Positions 8,649 to 16,804 of a stretch of DNA of 64,000 bases are shown piece after piece. The stretch covers positions 3,348,001 through 3,412,000 of the forward strand of contig NZ_CP085135.1 of assembly GCF_020616515.1 (NCBI RefSeq), read 5' to 3'. The notes under the pieces are model-generated. The model made no database searches, was not told the origin of the DNA, and saw only the letters and a program-made list of their open reading frames with translations. The position numbers and the translations under genes are program-made. Within the stretch, counting starts at the first letter, position 1; each line of letters starts with the position of its first letter. This DNA is from Mesorhizobium sp. PAMC28654 (GTDB lineage: Bacteria; Pseudomonadota; Alphaproteobacteria; Rhizobiales; Rhizobiaceae).

Positions 8649-8731
8649 GTCGTTCCCCTGTCAGCTTCGCCGCACGCTTTGACCGATGGCTGCCGCCGGG
8701 TCAAGCGAGGAACGCATCGGGCCGCGCCAAG

Positions 8732-10045
8732 CTAGACCGCCATATTCGTCTTGGCCGGCCGTCCCGCGACATAAACCTCGCGCACGGCGCGATCGTCACC
8801 CAGCGTCTGCAGCAGAAACAGTTCTTCGGCCAGCGTGCCCACCGTCTCCATGCGCAGCCGCATCGCCGGCGTGGCGCGGGCGTCGAGCACGATGATGTCG
8901 GCGTCGGTCCCCTCATCCAGCGTGCCGACCTTTTCAACCACCGACAGCGCTTCGGCATTGCCGCGCGTCATCTGCCAGAAGGACTGGTACGGGTTCAGCT
9001 TCTCGCCGTTCAGCGCGATCACCTTGTAGCCCTCGTCCATGGTGCGCAGCATCGAATAGTTGGTGCCGCCGCCGACATCGGTGGCGGCCGCGATCCGCAG
9101 GGCTTTGTCGCGCGCGCGGTAGCGCTGATAATCGAACAGGCCCGAGCCAAGGAACAGGTTCGAGGTCGGGCAGAACACCGCAACCGAGCCGCTCTGCGAG
9201 AGCGCATCCGCCTCGCGTTCCGAGAGATGGATGCAGTGGCCAAACAGGCTCTTTTTTCCCAGCAACCCGTAATGCTCGTAGACGTCGGTGTAGTCGCGCG
9301 ACCAGGGATAGAGCTCTTGCGTGAAAGCGATCTCGGCGTGGTTTTCGGACAGATGCGTCTGCATGTGGAGGTCTGGATGTTCCCGGCACAGCGCGCCCGC
9401 CATTTCCATCTGTTCCGGCGACGAGGTGATGGCGAAGCGCGGCGTGATGGCATAGTGCTGCCGCCCCTTGCCGTGCCATTGCGCGATCAGCGCCTTGGTG
9501 TCGTCATAGCCGGACTGGGGCGTGTCGAGAACACCATCGGGCGCATTGCGGTCCATCATCACCTTGCCGGCAATGTTGAGCATGTTGCGGTCGTGCGATT
9601 CCGCGAAGAAGGCTTCGGCGGATGCCTTGTGCACCGAGCAGTAGGCCGCGACCGTCGTGGTGCCGTGGCGCACCATCTCGTCGAGGAACAGCCGCGCAAT
9701 GCGGCGGCCATGCTGGGCGTTGGCGAATTTCGTCTCTTCCGGGAAGGTGTAGGTGTTCAGCCAGTCGAGCAGTTCGGCGCCATATGAAGCGATGATCTGC
9801 ATCTGCGGGAAATGGACATGGGCATCGATGAAGCCGGGCAACAGCAGATGCGGCCGGTGGTCGATCTTCCTTGCTCCCTCGCCCGCCTGCTTTTCGACAT
9901 CGGCGTAGGTGCCCGTGGCGATGATCCTGCCGTTCCGGATCAGCAGGCCGCCATCCTCCTCATAACGCCAGGCGGAATGGTCGTCGATGGTTTCGGGCCA
10001 GCGCAGGAAGGACAGGGTGCGGCCGCGCAGAAGTGTGGTGGTCAT
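8732..10045 (-). CDS. guaD: Guanine deaminase
   Basis: 437 residues from the ATG at 10043-10045, which gives the usual start MTTTLLRGRTL; the frame extends further upstream without homology. It belongs to the amidohydrolase superfamily and has the zinc-ligand series DAHVHFPQ (HxH), QTHLSENHAEI, GHCIHLSE and TDVGGGTNYSML. The guanine deaminase hallmark CPTSNLFLGSG is present. It converts guanine to xanthine, which feeds the XdhABC enzyme encoded downstream in this window. PuuD follows 62 bases away on the same strand (upstream in transcription), suggesting a puuD-guaD operon. Confidence 0.94.
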   Translation of the reverse strand: MTTTLLRGRTLSFLRWPETIDDHSAWRYEEDGGLLIRNGRIIATGTYADVEKQAGEGARKIDHRPHLLLPGFIDAHVHFPQMQIIASYGAELLDWLNTYTFPEETKFANAQHGRRIARLFLDEMVRHGTTTVAAYCSVHKASAEAFFAESHDRNMLNIAGKVMMDRNAPDGVLDTPQSGYDDTKALIAQWHGKGRQHYAITPRFAITSSPEQMEMAGALCREHPDLHMQTHLSENHAEIAFTQELYPWSRDYTDVYEHYGLLGKKSLFGHCIHLSEREADALSQSGSVAVFCPTSNLFLGSGLFDYQRYRARDKALRIAAATDVGGGTNYSMLRTMDEGYKVIALNGEKLNPYQSFWQMTRGNAEALSVVEKVGTLDEGTDADIIVLDARATPAMRLRMETVGTLAEELFLLQTLGDDRAVREVYVAGRPAKTNMAV

Positions 10046-10107
10046 GAAATCCGCCGTGTCATTGTCTTGAAAATGCCGTCTCGTCCGCGAGAAAGGCGCC
10101 GGCCCGG

Positions 10108-11334
10108 CTATTTGCCCGCGCCCTCGAACCACGCCACCAGCAGCGCCCGCTCCTTGTCGGTGACCTGGGTGACGTTGGCGGGCGGCATCGCATGGCTGCG
10201 CCCGGCCTGCAGGTAGATCTCGCGGGCGTGGTTGGCGATATTGGCGTCGGTGTCGAGCATCACGCCCTTGGGGGCATGATAGATGCCTTCATAGGAAGGC
10301 TCCGCGGCGTGACACATCGAGCAGCGCCCGAGCACGGTGTCGCGAACGGCCGAGAAATGCGCCGAGGCGATATAGACTTCCGCCGAGGCGGACACCTTCG
10401 GCTCACCGGTCAGCACCTTCGGCACGGTCGACAGCCAGATGATGATGATGAACAGGACAAGGGCGCCCAGCCAGGTCCAGTGCGGGTTTCCGGCGCGCTT
10501 GTGCACTGTATTGAAATAGTGCCGGATCAGCACACCGATGATGAACACCAGCGAGGCGATGACCCAGTTGAACTGGGTGCCGAACGCCAGCGGATAATGG
10601 TTCGACAGCATCAGGAACAGCACCGGCAGCGTCAAATAGTTGTTGTGCAGGGAGCGCTGCTTGGCGATCTTGCCGTATTTCGGATCGGGCTTGCGGCCAG
10701 CGATGAGGTCGGCGACGACGATCTTCTGGTTGGGAATGATGACCATGAAGACATTGGCCGACATGATCGTGGCGGTGATGGCGCCGAGATGCAGGAAAGC
10801 GGCGCGGCCGGTGAACAGATGGGTGAGCCCCCAGGCAATGAACACCAGCACGCAATATAGGACCAGCATCAGGCCGGTGTCGCTTTTTCCCAGCGGCGAG
10901 CGGCACAGGAGATCATAGACCACCCAGCCAACGCCGATCGTTGCCATGGACAGCAGGATGCCGACCGGCACCGACATCGGCAGCACGTTAGGATCGATCA
11001 GGAACAGGTCGGCGCCGGCATAGTAGACGACGCACAGCATGGCGAAGCCGGACAGCCAGGTGGCGTAGGACTCCCATTTGAACCAGGTCAGATGCTCGGG
11101 CATTTCGGCCGGCGCCACCAGATATTTCTGGATGTGATAGAAGCCGCCGCCATGCACCTGCCACTCTTCGCCGAAGGCGCCGACAGGCATGCCCGGGCGC
11201 TGCCGCAGGCCGAGATCCAGCGCGACGAAGTAGAAGGACGAGCCGATCCAGGCGATGCCGGTGATGACATGCAGCCAGCGCACGGCGAAACTCAGCCATT
11301 CCCAGAAAATCGCGAAATCCATCATCGAACTCAT
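10108..11334 (-). CDS. puuD: Urate oxidase, membrane-bound with C-terminal cytochrome c domain (PuuD)
   Basis: 408 residues. The N-terminal DUF989-type part (about 1-310) has at least eight hydrophobic membrane segments with histidines such as RWLHVITGIAWIGSSFYF near the start. The C-terminal periplasmic domain has a single heme c motif CSMCH at 338-342 and a likely axial methionine at residue 383 (SHAMPP). PuuD proteins oxidise urate to 5-hydroxyisourate while passing electrons to a c-type cytochrome instead of releasing peroxide. The context (guanine deaminase, XDH, UraH, PuuE-UraD) supports this strongly. Divergent from a LysR gene. Confidence 0.92.
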   Translation of the reverse strand: MSSMMDFAIFWEWLSFAVRWLHVITGIAWIGSSFYFVALDLGLRQRPGMPVGAFGEEWQVHGGGFYHIQKYLVAPAEMPEHLTWFKWESYATWLSGFAMLCVVYYAGADLFLIDPNVLPMSVPVGILLSMATIGVGWVVYDLLCRSPLGKSDTGLMLVLYCVLVFIAWGLTHLFTGRAAFLHLGAITATIMSANVFMVIIPNQKIVVADLIAGRKPDPKYGKIAKQRSLHNNYLTLPVLFLMLSNHYPLAFGTQFNWVIASLVFIIGVLIRHYFNTVHKRAGNPHWTWLGALVLFIIIIWLSTVPKVLTGEPKVSASAEVYIASAHFSAVRDTVLGRCSMCHAAEPSYEGIYHAPKGVMLDTDANIANHAREIYLQAGRSHAMPPANVTQVTDKERALLVAWFEGAGK

Positions 11335-11420
11335 CCCTGCCAGTCCAGTGACTTTAAGAGCTTGAACGCAAACGGAAAGAGGCGAAGTGTGCGATGACTT
11401 TCAAAAAAAAATGGAAAATA

Positions 11421-11464
11421 CTACAGCGCCGCGCGTCCACTTGGACGCGCAAAGGACGCTGTAG
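11421..11464. repeat. Rhizobial intergenic palindrome, type 1 (copy 1)
   Basis: An imperfect inverted repeat with outer arms CTACAGCG/CGCTGTAG-like and inner arms GCGCGTCC/GGACGCGC around a short loop. A second copy with the same GGACGCGCAAAGGACGCT core lies at about 60396-60436. Sequences of this type are dispersed between genes in Mesorhizobium and relatives. It could act as a transcript-end hairpin or be a non-autonomous repeat. Confidence 0.7.
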
Positions 11465-11477
11465 GCTATTTTGGCTG

Positions 11478-11525
11478 GTTCATGATCCTTTCCGAAAATC
11501 GATTCCGAATTTCGGGGTCATGAAC
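11478..11525. repeat. Rhizobial intergenic palindrome, type 2 (copy 1)
   Basis: A 48-base inverted repeat with 8-base outer arms GTTCATGA/TCATGAAC and inner complementary CCGAAA/TTTCGG segments. Related elements with the same architecture (CATG-containing outer arms, CCGAAA or CCCAAA inner arms) occur at 24038, 49022 and 62566. It sits directly upstream of the LysR gene and next to a type 1 palindrome. Confidence 0.7.
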
Positions 11526-11567
11526 TAGAGTCGCAACAAGCCGCAGCATGAAAGCCACGGGAACCGC

Positions 11568-12488
11568 ATGGCCTATCTCGACAATATCGCCGTTTTCGTC
11601 CGTGTCGTCGAACTTGGCAATCTGTCAGCGGCAGGACGCGACATGCGTATTTCTCCTGCAGTCGCCTCCAACCGCATCAAGGAACTGGAGAAGCACCTTG
11701 GCGTGCGGCTGTTCAACCGCACCACGCGGCAATTGATGCCGACCGAACATGGCACCGTTTTCTATTCCGGCGCCAAGCAGGTGCTGGAAGCGATCACCGA
11801 GGCGGAAGCCGCCGTCTCGGCACTCTCCGGACAGCCGCGCGGCACCATCAAGGTGACGGCGCCGCTTGGCCTCGGCCGCCGGCTGGTGGCATCGGGCATT
11901 CCCGATTTTCACGACAAATATCCCGACATCGAAGTACGGCTCAGGCTCTCCGACCACAATGTCGACATCATGAAGGAAGGCATCGACGTCGCCTTCCGGC
12001 TCGGCATCATCGAGGATTCCAGTCTCAGGATGCGCGGCATCATGGAATGTGAGCGGGTCTTGGTGGCGGCGCCGAAATATCTGGAAGCGCGGGGAGAGCC
12101 GACCGACCCGCAGGAATTGATCGGCAAGAAGCACGACTGCCTGATGCTGCGCTATTCCGGCGCGCGCGAATATGTGTGGACCCTGCAGACCCCCACCGGC
12201 CCGCAGAAGTTCGAAGTACACGGCCCCTACGACACCGATGACGGCGACGTGTTGACCGGCTGGGCACTCTCGGGGCGCGGCATCATCAACAAGCCGCGCT
12301 TCGAGGTCGAGCCGTTCATCCGTGACCAGCGGCTGCAAGTGATCCTGACCAGCACGCCGCCGACACCAGTCCAGTTCGCCGCCGTCTATCCGCACAAGAA
12401 GCTGCAGGATCCGAAAGTGCGGCTGCTGCTCGACTTCATGGCCGAGCGTTGCCAGCGGCTGATCAACGATCTTCTGGCGGGCCGGTGA
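11568..12488 (+). CDS. LysR family transcriptional regulator
   Basis: 306 residues, standard LysR length. The N-terminal winged helix-turn-helix is at residues 1-60 (FVRVVELGNLSAAGRDMRIS, then NRIKELEKHLGVRLFNRTTR). An effector-binding domain follows from about residue 90 (GTIKVTAPLGLGRRLV). It is divergent from puuD across a 233-base gap holding two repeat elements, and co-oriented with two FMN monooxygenase genes beginning 105 bases downstream. LysR proteins usually act on a divergent or adjacent operon, so puuD-guaD or the monooxygenase pair are candidate targets. The effector is unknown. Confidence 0.92.
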   Translation: MAYLDNIAVFVRVVELGNLSAAGRDMRISPAVASNRIKELEKHLGVRLFNRTTRQLMPTEHGTVFYSGAKQVLEAITEAEAAVSALSGQPRGTIKVTAPLGLGRRLVASGIPDFHDKYPDIEVRLRLSDHNVDIMKEGIDVAFRLGIIEDSSLRMRGIMECERVLVAAPKYLEARGEPTDPQELIGKKHDCLMLRYSGAREYVWTLQTPTGPQKFEVHGPYDTDDGDVLTGWALSGRGIINKPRFEVEPFIRDQRLQVILTSTPPTPVQFAAVYPHKKLQDPKVRLLLDFMAERCQRLINDLLAGR

Positions 12489-12592
12489 CAGCTGGCCGCC
12501 AAGTGACCGGCGGTTGGTCCAGCGCCAGCGGTTGCCTTCCCCGCAACCCGCGAACATAGTTCCGGTCCTATCTCGCTTTGCAGGAACCATCG

Positions 12593-13612
12593 ATGGACAA
12601 CGGCGCCACAATGCATCTTGCCGTTTCGCTGCTTACCGGAACCGCCGACACTTCGCCCAGGGCCGAGCCGGAATTCGATCGTCTGGCTGGCTTTGTGCAA
12701 AAGGCTGAATCAGCCGAGCTGGACATGGTTGTTATCGCCGATAACACGCCGGATCCCGGTGATGATGCCGCGAACACCCAGGTGCCCTTCGAAGCGACGA
12801 CGTTACTGGCGGCGCTGGCGACGGTAACGAGCAGGATCGGCCTTGTCGCCGGGGCCTCGACGGTTGCCCACCAGCCGTACAATCTGGCGCGCCGTTTCGC
12901 CTCGCTCGATATCATCAGCCATGGCCGCGCCGGCTGGAACGCGACCATGACGCAGGCGCCGCGCGAAGCCGCCAATTTCAGCCGGACGGAAGGGTTTTCG
13001 CCCGACGTTTTTCGCCGTCGCACGGATGAATATATCGGCATCGTTCAGGGCTTATGGGAGGGCTGGGATCCGGACGCACTGCTGTTCGACAAGAGCGGCG
13101 GCCGCTTTCATGACCCCAAGAAGATGCATCTGCTTGACCACAAGGGCGAGTTCTTTTCGGTGCAAGGACCGTTGAACGTCGCACGATCGCCGCAGGACAT
13201 GCCGGTGCTCGTTCTGTCGGGCCTGTCGGAACCCGACATGGATATTGCCACTCGTACCGCCGACGTCATCCTGCTGGACGACGGACCGATCGAGAGTGCG
13301 AAAGCGCGCTATGACGATCTCAAGCGCCGCGTTGCCGCCTGGGGGCGCGATCCAGATGTCGTGAAGATACTGATGAACGTCTCACCCGTCACCGATGGCA
13401 AGCCGGCCGGCGCCGCCGACATGCTGGAAGAGCAGTTCCGGTCAAAAAGCTGCGACGGTTTCAACATCGAGATGCCCGCGCAGCTCTCAGTACTCGACTA
13501 TTTCGTCGATCTGGTTTTGCCGGAATTGCGACAGCGTGGCCTGTTTCGAGAGCGCTATGGCGGGGCGACGTTGCGCTCGCATCTCGGACTTGCCGGCGGA
13601 GGTGACCAATGA
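12593..13612 (+). CDS. LLM-class flavin-dependent monooxygenase (NtaA/SnaA/DszA type), shorter partner
   Basis: 339 residues from ATG 12593, which has AGGAA six bases upstream; a TTG at 12578 is also in frame. It is a bacterial luciferase-like TIM barrel with the NtaA-type signatures TTLLAALATVTSRIGLVAGAST, PYNLARRFASLDIISHGRAGWN and NFSR. Such enzymes use FMNH2 and oxygen to oxidise aminopolycarboxylates, sulfur heterocycles or similar xenobiotics. At 339 residues it is shorter than typical NtaA/DszA (about 440) and lacks part of the C-terminal insertion present in its neighbour. It is translationally coupled to the next gene by ATGA overlap, so the two may form one enzyme or act in series. 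Confidence 0.85.
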   Translation: MDNGATMHLAVSLLTGTADTSPRAEPEFDRLAGFVQKAESAELDMVVIADNTPDPGDDAANTQVPFEATTLLAALATVTSRIGLVAGASTVAHQPYNLARRFASLDIISHGRAGWNATMTQAPREAANFSRTEGFSPDVFRRRTDEYIGIVQGLWEGWDPDALLFDKSGGRFHDPKKMHLLDHKGEFFSVQGPLNVARSPQDMPVLVLSGLSEPDMDIATRTADVILLDDGPIESAKARYDDLKRRVAAWGRDPDVVKILMNVSPVTDGKPAGAADMLEEQFRSKSCDGFNIEMPAQLSVLDYFVDLVLPELRQRGLFRERYGGATLRSHLGLAGGGDQ

Positions 13613-14874
13613 CCGCCGCTCCCCGCCAGATGAAGCTCGGCGCCTTCCTGTGGGCGACAGGCCACCACATTGCGGCCTGGCGCCACCCCGAATCGCATGT
13701 GAGGGCCGGCATAGACATCGACCACTACGTCCGGCTGGCACGCACGGCGGAAGCGGCGAAGTTCGACATGATCTTCTGCGAGGATGCCGCCGGCCTGCGC
13801 GAAGCCAATGTCGGCATCGCCAGCCAGACGTCGCGCTCGATCGGCTTCGAACCAATCAGCCTGCTGTCGGCGCTGGCCGTCCAGACCAGCCGCATCGGTC
13901 TCGTTTCAACGGCGTCGACAAGCTACAATGAGCCTTATGGGCTGGCGCGGACCTTCCTGTCGCTCGATCATCTGAGTGGTGGCCGGGCCGGCTGGAACCT
14001 GGTCACATCAGCCAGTCCCATCGAGGCCGCCAATTTCGGCTCGACCGGCCTCAAGCCCCATGCCGACCGCTATGAGCGGGCGCGTGAGTTCGCCGAGGTG
14101 GTGACCGGGCTTTGGCACGGCAAGCTCGGCGGCGCCTCCGGTCACGACGGCCAGAGCTTTTCGCTTCGCGACCCACTCGACTTGCCGCGTTCGCCCCAGG
14201 GCGCACCGGTCATGGTACAGGCCGGTGCCTCGGATGTCGGGCGCGACCTTGCCGCCCGCACCGCCGATGTCGTGTTCACCGCCGCGCAGACATTCGAAGA
14301 AGCGAAGGCCTTCTACGACAATCTGAAGGGGCGTCTGGCCGCGTATGGGCGCGAGCCCGACGACATCAAGATCATGCCCGGCGTCGCCCCCGTTGTGGCG
14401 GAAACCGCGGCTGAGGCTCAGGAAAAATACGAGGAGTTGCAGGAGCTGATTCCCGACGATGTCGGCGTTGCCCTGCTGTCCAGCTATCTCAGCATCTCCG
14501 ATCTGGGACGCTATCCGATCGACGGGCCGATGCCGGAGTTGCCAGAGACCGAGGGTATGAAGAGTCGCCAAGCACTGGTCATCGAGCAGTCGCGCCGCGA
14601 CAACCTTTCCATCCGCCAGCTTGCGCGGCATTTCGCCGGCGCGCGGGGCCATTGGCGCATCGTCGGAACGGCGGCGCAGGTCGCCGACGAGTTGCAGGCG
14701 CGGTTCGAAGGCGGTGCTGCCGACGGATTCAACGTCATGCCCTCCTGGTTCCCCGGCGAACTCGATGCCTTCGCCACGCTCGTCGTGCCGGAACTTCAGC
14801 GGCGGGGCCTGTTCCGCCGGGATTATGAAGGCCGTACGCTGCGCGACCATCTCGGCTTGAAACGACCCGTATGA
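13609..14874 (+). CDS. LLM-class FMN-dependent monooxygenase (NtaA/DmoA family)
   Basis: 421 residues. It has the luciferase-like barrel with MKLGAFLWATGHHIAAWRHP at the start (typical of NtaA/DmoA proteins), FDMIFCEDA, SRIGLVSTASTSYNEPYGLARTF, LSGGRAGWNLVTS, and the late segment NVMPSWFPGELDAF. It probably requires reduced FMN from a separate reductase, and none is encoded beside it. The ATGA overlap at 13609-13612 couples it to the shorter paralogue, and the convergent PhzF gene ends 13 bases beyond. Substrate unknown; sulfur- or nitrogen-containing organics are the usual substrates in this family. Confidence 0.88.
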   Translation: MTAAPRQMKLGAFLWATGHHIAAWRHPESHVRAGIDIDHYVRLARTAEAAKFDMIFCEDAAGLREANVGIASQTSRSIGFEPISLLSALAVQTSRIGLVSTASTSYNEPYGLARTFLSLDHLSGGRAGWNLVTSASPIEAANFGSTGLKPHADRYERAREFAEVVTGLWHGKLGGASGHDGQSFSLRDPLDLPRSPQGAPVMVQAGASDVGRDLAARTADVVFTAAQTFEEAKAFYDNLKGRLAAYGREPDDIKIMPGVAPVVAETAAEAQEKYEELQELIPDDVGVALLSSYLSISDLGRYPIDGPMPELPETEGMKSRQALVIEQSRRDNLSIRQLARHFAGARGHWRIVGTAAQVADELQARFEGGAADGFNVMPSWFPGELDAFATLVVPELQRRGLFRRDYEGRTLRDHLGLKRPV

Positions 14875-14887
14875 GAACGAGGGGCGC

Positions 14888-15724
14888 CTACGCTTCTTCC
14901 ATCATCCGCGCAGTACCCGAGACCCTGATAGAAGTCCCCCTCTCCGGCGGAATGTCGGCATGCAAGCGCGAACGCATGCCCATGTCTTCGCCCTGAACGA
15001 CATCGACAGCGCCGCCATGCGGCCAGCCAATGTCGCGCAGATAGCCCGCGAATGCCGCCGTGGAGGCGCCTGTCGCCGGATCCTCGTAGACACCGCCGGA
15101 CGCAAACGGATTGCGCGTATGGAACAATCGCAGCGTTTCGGCATAGGCAAGCAGGACCGTCACCAGCCCTTCCCGCCGCATGAAGGCCTGGCCGGCCTTC
15201 AGATCGTAGCGCATGGCGGCCAGCGCCTCGCGCGATTTGAGGGCCAGAACAAGGTGGTCCGCGCCGCCATGGATCAAGGCCGGCGGAATGGCCGGATCGA
15301 GATCGCCGGGCGCATAGCCGAACAGCGCCAGCGCCTCGGTAGTCAGCTCCGGCGGAGCCGGCCTGCTGCGTGTTGGCGGCGACTGCAGAGCGGCGGCGAC
15401 ATTGGCGCCATCGCGGAACCCTTCGACGGTGATGCTCGCCTGGTTGAGGGTCAGCGGGAAAATTCCGTCACCGAATTGCCGGACCAACGCCGCACCAAGA
15501 GCTATGGTGGCGTGACCGCAAAAGGGCACCTCGGATTCCGGCGAGAAATAGCGGACCCGCCAGTTGTTCCCATCGGGTGCGGCAAAAGCGGTTTCCGAAA
15601 AACCCACCTGGGCCGCGATGCCCTGCATTTCGGCGGCATCGGGCAAGACATCGCCGATCAGGACTCCAGCAGGATTGCCGCCGGCACTACCATCCGAAAA
15701 GGCTGCAATTTTCAAAACGTCCAT
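14888..15724 (-). CDS. PhzF family isomerase/epimerase
   Basis: 278 residues from ATG 15722-15724; the longer frame to 15760 adds a poorly conserved Cys-rich tail. It has a diaminopimelate-epimerase-like fold with PhzF motifs: FSDGSAGGNPAGV near the N-terminus, GFSETAFA with the putative catalytic glutamate, PFCGHATIAL, and EDPATGASTAAFAGYL in the second half. PhzF relatives isomerise small amino-acid-like substrates, and most outside phenazine operons have no known reaction. No other phenazine gene is present here. It is convergent with the monooxygenase pair and lies behind xdhC on the same strand with a 100-base gap. Confidence 0.87.
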   Translation of the reverse strand: MDVLKIAAFSDGSAGGNPAGVLIGDVLPDAAEMQGIAAQVGFSETAFAAPDGNNWRVRYFSPESEVPFCGHATIALGAALVRQFGDGIFPLTLNQASITVEGFRDGANVAAALQSPPTRSRPAPPELTTEALALFGYAPGDLDPAIPPALIHGGADHLVLALKSREALAAMRYDLKAGQAFMRREGLVTVLLAYAETLRLFHTRNPFASGGVYEDPATGASTAAFAGYLRDIGWPHGGAVDVVQGEDMGMRSRLHADIPPERGTSIRVSGTARMMEEA

Positions 15725-15824
15725 GTGTCTCCGCCTCGCGCTGCAATGCAGACACAGCAAACGCGCTTTTCGAGCGATTGGGAAATGACGAAATCGACGA
15801 GCAGCTGTGACTTATCCGATGAGG

Positions 15825-16742
15825 CTAGCCGGCCATAACCTTGTCATGCGGAGCATGTTGGCCGGCATTGGAGATTGCGGCATGGGTGACCAGCGCGGTC
15901 ATGATCTCGGCGGCCGCGAGAGCGGCGATGACGGGTGGGCGCTTGTCTTTAACGGCATCGCCGCCGATCGGTGAGACGAGGCGGGCAAATTCAGCTTCCG
16001 TGCCGTCCGCGGATTTCAGGAACCAGTTCCTGAACGTCGCTTTCTTGGTCTTCGAGCCGATCATGCCGACATAGGCGGTGTCGTCGCGCTTCAGTGCTTC
16101 GGCGACGATCAGGAAATCGAGCGCGTGGTCGTGGGTGAGGATGGCGAAGGCGGTGCCGGCTGGAGCATCGCGCACCATCGCTTCCGGCATCGCCGTCAGT
16201 CGCGTCTCGACGGTTTCCGGCATGCCTTCCATCGCCTCGGCCCGCGTCTCGATGACGACACCGTGCACGGGAAGAAGCGCAATCGTCGATGCCAGCGCCT
16301 GGCCGACATGTCCGCCGCCGAAAATGTAGACATGCGGCAGATCAGCTTCTTCGGCTTCCGCCGTCTGGATCAGTTCGGCCTCGAGCGCGGCATCCACCAG
16401 CCGGATCAGCACCTCTACCCGACCGCCGCAGCATTGGCCGATCTCCGGGCCTAGTGGCACGTCGAGTGTAGCGCAGACCTCATCGACCTCGATGCGGGAA
16501 CTCGTTTGAAGGCGGCTGACCGACCCAGGACGGACGGACGGCGCTACCATCTGCCGAGCCTTGTCGAGGGCCATGTATTCGAGCTGACCGCCGCCGATCG
16601 TGCCAAGAATCGCCGATGCCGAGACAAGCATGAAGGCGCCCTTCTCGCGCGGCGTCGAGCCTTTGGTGCCGGCCACTTCGACCAGGGCGACCCGGCCGGC
16701 GCTGGCAAGAAAGGCTTTCAGGCTTTGCACTTTCGAGTTCAT
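15825..16742 (-). CDS. xdhC: Xanthine dehydrogenase accessory protein XdhC
   Basis: 305 residues. The N-terminal XdhC/CoxI domain has VALVEVAGTKGSTPREKGAFMLV and GTIGGGQLEYMAL, then EIGQCCGGRVEVLI; the C-terminal Rossmann-like domain has VYIFGGGHVGQALA and AFAILTHDHALDF. XdhC binds molybdenum cofactor, promotes its sulfuration and inserts it into the XdhB subunit. It lies downstream of xdhA-xdhB on the same strand, 62 bases after xdhB, as in most proteobacterial xdhABC operons. Confidence 0.95.
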   Translation of the reverse strand: MNSKVQSLKAFLASAGRVALVEVAGTKGSTPREKGAFMLVSASAILGTIGGGQLEYMALDKARQMVAPSVRPGSVSRLQTSSRIEVDEVCATLDVPLGPEIGQCCGGRVEVLIRLVDAALEAELIQTAEAEEADLPHVYIFGGGHVGQALASTIALLPVHGVVIETRAEAMEGMPETVETRLTAMPEAMVRDAPAGTAFAILTHDHALDFLIVAEALKRDDTAYVGMIGSKTKKATFRNWFLKSADGTEAEFARLVSPIGGDAVKDKRPPVIAALAAAEIMTALVTHAAISNAGQHAPHDKVMAG

Positions 16743-16804
16743 GGCTCACATTCCCGAATGGGAAATATAGGTTTTTTCGACCCGGATTGCACCTTTTGTC
16801 GGAT

